Shown: positions 35,988 to 39,056 of the stretch, piece after piece
How the letters are laid out: the number at the start of each line of letters is the position of its first letter
Numbering within the stretch: position 1 is the stretch's first letter
From: Roseicyclus sp.
Lineage (GTDB): Bacteria; Pseudomonadota; Alphaproteobacteria; Rhodobacterales; Rhodobacteraceae
DNA length: 39,056 nucleotides
Reading direction: 5' to 3'
Assembly (NCBI GenBank): GCA_018401385.1
Contig: JAGYKZ010000013.1
Coordinates: 1-39,056, forward strand
The notes under the pieces: model-generated
What the model saw: the letters and a program-made list of their open reading frames with translations, nothing else
Told to the model about the DNA's origin: nothing
Database searches by the model: none
Made by a program: the position numbers and the translations under genes

Positions 35988-36464
35988 ATGAGCAACCTTA
36001 GAACAGTGCAGGGACCCTTGAAGGTGGTGGGCGCGTCAAAACGCGAGCCCCGATCCCAATTTGCTGCCCTGTGCTTTCGCCGAAAAAAGAAGGGTGTGGA
36101 GATTTTGTTGATCTCCTCCCGCGACAGTGAGCGCTGGATCATTCCCAAAGGTTGGCCGATGGACGGCAAAACCCCGTCTGAAGCTGCGGCTGTGGAAGCA
36201 TGGGAAGAAGCCGGCGTCAAGGGCAGCACCTTGGATCTTTGCGTGGGCCTTTATGCTTATCGAAAAGAAATTGACGGCAGCGATCCTGTGCCTTGTATCG
36301 TGTCCGTATTTCCGATTGAGGTGAAATCGCTGGCCGAGAAATACCCCGAAGCGGGAGAGCGGCGGCGCAAATGGTTTTCCCCCAAAAAGGCCGCGTCAAA
36401 GGTGAGGGAGCCAGACCTAAAGGCGATCCTCAAAGGCTTTTTGCCACCCCCCTCTGTGGCGTAG
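35988..36464 (+). CDS. Nudix hydrolase
   Basis: A 158-residue Nudix domain protein. The Nudix box is KGWPMDGKTPSEAAAVEAWEEAGV; the EExG part is intact while the first Glu and the Arg of the consensus GX5EX7REUXEEXGU are Lys and Val. The surrounding RWIIPKG segment is that of diphosphoinositol/diadenosine polyphosphate hydrolases. Substrate unknown. It is followed 78 bases later by the DUF1178 gene in the same direction. Confidence 0.88.
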   Translation: MSNLRTVQGPLKVVGASKREPRSQFAALCFRRKKKGVEILLISSRDSERWIIPKGWPMDGKTPSEAAAVEAWEEAGVKGSTLDLCVGLYAYRKEIDGSDPVPCIVSVFPIEVKSLAEKYPEAGERRRKWFSPKKAASKVREPDLKAILKGFLPPPSVA

Positions 36465-36542
36465 TTTTCTCTTGATCTGGCCTTGCGCGGGGATGTAACG
36501 ATCATGCCCACGCGACAGGATACCACTGGGATAGGTTTTGGA

Positions 36543-37007
36543 ATGATCCGCTATAGGCTCAAATGTGAACAAGGGCATGAGTTTGAAAGCTGGTTTCAAT
36601 CTGCATCCGCCTTTGATGATTTGTCAGGGCGGGGCCTGTTGTCTTGCGCCATGTGTGGCTCCGATGAGGTGGCAAAGGCGGTTATGGCCCCCTGTTTATC
36701 GTCAAAACAGCCCATCGATCAAAACCCAAGCCCGCAGACGCAACCGCTGGCGACTGCGGCGAATGGGGCGTTGAGTGCGCCAGATGACAAGGTGCAGGAA
36801 ATGATCCAAGCCATGCGCAAACATATCGAAGAGAATTCGACATATGTCGGCACGAATTTCGCCGCTGAGGCGCGCGCCATTCACGATGGCAGCGCGCCTG
36901 AGCGGATGATCCATGGCGAAACCGCGCCCGAAGAAGCGCGCGCCTTAATCGAGGAAGGGGTGAAGATTGCGCCCTTGCCCTTTTTGCCAAAATTCAAGAC
37001 CAATTAA
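36543..37007 (+). CDS. DUF1178 family protein
   Basis: A 154-residue protein of unknown function with an N-terminal zinc-ribbon-like pattern, MIRYRLKCEQGHEFESWFQSASAFD and LSCAMCGSDEVAKAVMAP (CEQGH ... CAMC). The middle is low-complexity and the C-terminal half is AIHDGSAPERMIHGETAPEEARALIEEG. ATG 36543 (MIRYRL) is the homologue-like start; an earlier ATG at 36483 would add 20 unrelated residues. In Rhodobacterales it commonly follows a Nudix gene. Confidence 0.85.
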   Translation: MIRYRLKCEQGHEFESWFQSASAFDDLSGRGLLSCAMCGSDEVAKAVMAPCLSSKQPIDQNPSPQTQPLATAANGALSAPDDKVQEMIQAMRKHIEENSTYVGTNFAAEARAIHDGSAPERMIHGETAPEEARALIEEGVKIAPLPFLPKFKTN

Positions 37008-37010
37008 GCC

Positions 37011-37373
37011 CTACTCAGGCTCCGTGCGGGTGGGGTTAAGCCTCATTTCATCATAAAACGCGCGATCTTCTGCCTCGATCTGCGCTTCTTTTGCGGCAAT
37101 CAAGGGAGAATGCGCGATCATCTGGGCGATGGCATGATCGCTTTGGCCTTCGGCCTGCATACGGGCCACGATTTCCTTGGCTGCGGGGGGAAGGGGCTGC
37201 GTAAACAACACCTCGTTTAGGCGCGCATAGGGAAACTGGTGTGCCGTTTCCAACGCGGCAATCGCCTGCGCGTAATCGGCGCGTTCCTGAAGGCGGGAAA
37301 GCCGTGCTGCGTGAACATCAAGGCTGTTGTGATAAAGACTTTGCAACACGGGATCGGATAGAAGTTCGACCAA
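37011..37373 (-). CDS. Uncharacterised helical protein
   Basis: About 120 residues, mostly helical and charged: DPVLQSLYHNSLDVHAARLSRLQERADYAQAIAALETAHQF, then ARMQAEGQSDHAIAQMIAHSPLIAAKEAQIEAEDRAFYDEMR. I do not recognise it. The frame is open to 37637, but the upstream part overlaps the plus-strand gene and reads as random sequence; a TTG at 37373 with GGAG close by is the most plausible start, though GTG/TTG alternatives exist. Convergent with DUF1178, divergent from the next gene. Confidence 0.5.
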   Translation of the reverse strand: MVELLSDPVLQSLYHNSLDVHAARLSRLQERADYAQAIAALETAHQFPYARLNEVLFTQPLPPAAKEIVARMQAEGQSDHAIAQMIAHSPLIAAKEAQIEAEDRAFYDEMRLNPTRTEPE

Positions 37374-37420
37374 CGTCTCCTGAACCGTCTGTCCTAGTGC
37401 GACCAGTCCCTGATGCGGTG

Positions 37421-37861
37421 ATGTCCGATGGTTTTCAAAACCTGCAACCGCCCGAGACGCGTGCCGCAGTGGGGGGGGCTTGCCAATCCGTGGCGGATCA
37501 TATCTTGCGCGATGCACCAAGCCTGTCTTTGGCGCATTTGGTGCGCGCGCAGGCCATGGTCGAACAGGGCCAAGACCCCTATGATAGCCTGATTGCGGCA
37601 CATGAAACGGGGGGTGCGCTGCTGTGGATGGCGGCACGGCGTTTGCGCTTGGCCCTTGATATCGAGGCGCGCGCGGCCCTTGCGGAGATGATCGGTGCGG
37701 ATATCACGCAATTGGCCAAAGCGGATCTTGGCCGCGATTTCCTTGCCGCGCTTTATCTGCGGGCCGATGCAGGCAGACGGGCAGAGATGAGCGCGGTTTT
37801 CGCAACCCTTGCCCCCGATGTGCAAGCGCAGATCGTGGCACAGATCCGGCGGCGTTTGTGA
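37421..37861 (+). CDS. Uncharacterised protein upstream of the O-antigen-ligase-like gene
   Basis: 146 residues, starting MSDGFQNLQPPETRAAVGG at the ATG 37421, with helical Ala/Leu-rich content (SLAHLVRAQAMVEQGQDPYDSLIAAHETGGALLWMAARRL). No family recognised. Its TGA (37859-37861) overlaps the ATG of the next gene in a TGATG junction, so the two are translationally coupled and its role may lie in surface polysaccharide synthesis; that is inference from position only. Confidence 0.6.
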   Translation: MSDGFQNLQPPETRAAVGGACQSVADHILRDAPSLSLAHLVRAQAMVEQGQDPYDSLIAAHETGGALLWMAARRLRLALDIEARAALAEMIGADITQLAKADLGRDFLAALYLRADAGRRAEMSAVFATLAPDVQAQIVAQIRRRL

Positions 37862-39056
37862 TGCGCAGCGATACAAACAGGCTCAATCGCGCGCTGGCGC
37901 TGTCCCTTAGCCTTGGGGTGCTTCTGTCCACGGTGTTCATCGGCCTGAACCGTCCGCTTCTCTGGTCGGGATTTTCCACGTTCATCGGCCTCACTGCGCT
38001 GATCTACTTTGCCATGTTGCGGCGTGCAGCCCCCAATCGCGCTTTGGCCTTGCGCACGCTTTGGCCTGCTTTTGCCTGCGCCGCCCTCGTGCCGATCTGG
38101 GCAATGGTTCAGTCCATCGCGCTGCCGCAGGGCTTGGGCTGGGGCACCCTGCTGCCGCCAGATTTGCAGCCGCGCACGCTGTCGCTGATGCCTGATGCGG
38201 GGCGTGCCGCCGCAGTGCGGTTCGCCTTCTACATCCTATGGATGGCCTTGGTGCTTGAGGCAGCGCGGCGTGTCTCGCGCGGTTTTGTCATGCTCAGAAT
38301 TCTGTTCTGGGGCATTGCCGCCCATGCGTTTTGGGGGCTTTTGGCGCTCAATGTCTTGGGCGATATCACCATGTGGGGCGAGACGAAAACCACCTATCAG
38401 GGCTTTGCCACGGGGGCATTCATCAATCGCAATTCCTTTGCCAGCTTCTTGGGGGCAGGGGCGGTGATCGGGGTGGCTCTTTTGGCAATGCCCCGCGACA
38501 GGCATGAAAACAACGCCCCTATCCTCAGCGATGCACGGGTCAGCTTCGGGCTCTATACTGTGGGGCTTGCGGTGATTTTCGCGGCGCTGTTTGCCACGGG
38601 GTCGCGTCTAGGGGTGATTTCCGTTCTATCGGCTTCGGCCCTGTGCCTTGCGCTTTGTCTGCGTGCGCGGGGGCTGACCTATGGGCGCGTTATGGGGATC
38701 ACATCTGTTCTCATCGCCACCGCCGCCTTGGGTTTGGCGCTGCTCTATGGCCAGCAAGGGGTGTTGCGCCTGTTTGATCTGGGGGATGCGGGCGATGTGC
38801 GCGCGCAGGCCTGGGGGCGGATATGGACGTTGATCTTGCAGCGTCCCTTGACCGGATATGGGTTTGAAGCCTTCCGCCCCGCCTATGAGTTGATCCATGG
38901 CGGCACGGGTGCGGGGGAGCAGATTTGGGACCGCGCCCATGCGACCTATTTGACCCTTTGGTTGGAGTTGGGGCTGGTGGTTGGCTCCGTTCCCATAGTG
39001 CTGTTCCTGTGGGCGACATGGCGGCTGGTAACACGCATCCGCGCAGGCGGACGTGA
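37861..39056 (+). CDS. O-antigen ligase/polymerase-like membrane protein (3' end outside window)
   Basis: At least 398 residues of a polytopic membrane protein: about ten hydrophobic segments (for example NRALALSLSLGVLLSTVFIGL, LIYFAMLRR, RFAFYILWMALVLEAAR), then the Wzy_C-type signature GFATGAFINRNSFASFLG, ATGSRLGVISVLSASAL and the large periplasmic loop near WTLILQRPLTGYGFEAFRPAYELIHG...RAHATYLTLWLELG. Such proteins ligate or polymerise O-antigen or exopolysaccharide at the outer face of the inner membrane. ATG 37861 overlaps the previous stop. The frame is still open at the window edge. Confidence 0.85.
   Translation, partial: MRSDTNRLNRALALSLSLGVLLSTVFIGLNRPLLWSGFSTFIGLTALIYFAMLRRAAPNRALALRTLWPAFACAALVPIWAMVQSIALPQGLGWGTLLPPDLQPRTLSLMPDAGRAAAVRFAFYILWMALVLEAARRVSRGFVMLRILFWGIAAHAFWGLLALNVLGDITMWGETKTTYQGFATGAFINRNSFASFLGAGAVIGVALLAMPRDRHENNAPILSDARVSFGLYTVGLAVIFAALFATGSRLGVISVLSASALCLALCLRARGLTYGRVMGITSVLIATAALGLALLYGQQGVLRLFDLGDAGDVRAQAWGRIWTLILQRPLTGYGFEAFRPAYELIHGGTGAGEQIWDRAHATYLTLWLELGLVVGSVPIVLFLWATWRLVTRIRAGGR

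Noticed and set aside
1-39056. CRISPR arrays, tRNA/rRNA genes, insertion sequences, origin or phage attachment sites
   Set aside because: No regularly spaced repeats, cloverleaf-type sequence, transposase motifs or terminal inverted repeats were seen by reading; a tRNA or repeat search program would be decisive.

Overview
The window looks like chromosome of an alphaproteobacterium of the order Rhodobacterales (Roseobacter/Rhodobacter-type). The basis is a helicase / S4 protein / 7Fe ferredoxin / CarD block, DUF1178, DUF1194, DUF2177 and DUF3422 proteins of the type found there, a phaZ-phaC-phaP-phaR polyhydroxyalkanoate locus, and separate pntA and pntB. G+C is about 60% in a sampled core line, but 38-47% in two sampled lines around 26.6-26.8 kb. 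I cannot name a species.

Layout. 0-5.3 kb: SCP2-like protein (partial), TPR protein, SUV3-like helicase, S4 RNA-binding protein, ferredoxin FdxA, CarD regulator. 5.3-8.8 kb: cobS and, divergently, a broken cobT; then a broken Lrp/AsnC regulator, a broken DUF1194 gene and an intact VOC/glyoxalase gene, all on the minus strand. 8.9-11.6 kb: thyA, folA, a DUF2177 membrane protein, cspA, and an ArsC/Spx-like gene. 11.5-14.1 kb: a minus-strand bufferin (copper-RiPP) operon bufA1-bufB-bufC-bufD with a hairpin/T-run between bufA1 and bufB. 14.4-17.2 kb: thrS (5' half broken) and a broken alpha/beta hydrolase. 17.2-21.7 kb: PHA locus phaZ <-> phaC, phaP, phaR with candidate PhaR sites. 21.7-24.5 kb: purD <-> xseA. 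24.5-27.1 kb: broken M20 amidohydrolase and a decayed, low-GC KAP-family P-loop NTPase. 27.1-30.8 kb: moaA, DUF3422, kynureninase. 31-34.1 kb: pntA-pntB. 34.1-39 kb: AcuC-type deacetylase and glutathione peroxidase (minus), Nudix hydrolase and DUF1178, two small uncharacterised genes, and an O-antigen-ligase-like membrane protein running off the end.

Sequence quality matters here. About 17 genes carry one or more frameshifts, concentrated at 6.1-8.4, 15.4-17.0 and 25.3-33.4 kb. Where I could reconstruct them, most are single-base losses in short homopolymers or GC-rich spots, and they hit thrS, which a living cell needs. I therefore read most of them as sequencing/assembly indels, not true decay. 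Genes with one or a few shifts are listed as CDS, those in many pieces as pseudogene; the evidence field gives details.

Functionally, the PHA genes form one regulated granule system (synthase, depolymerase, phasin, repressor). The buf genes form a metal-binding RiPP system (precursor, oxidase, partner, membrane protein). thyA-folA couple dTMP synthesis to folate recycling. cobS/cobT are late cobalamin assembly steps, and pntAB interconverts NADH and NADPH.
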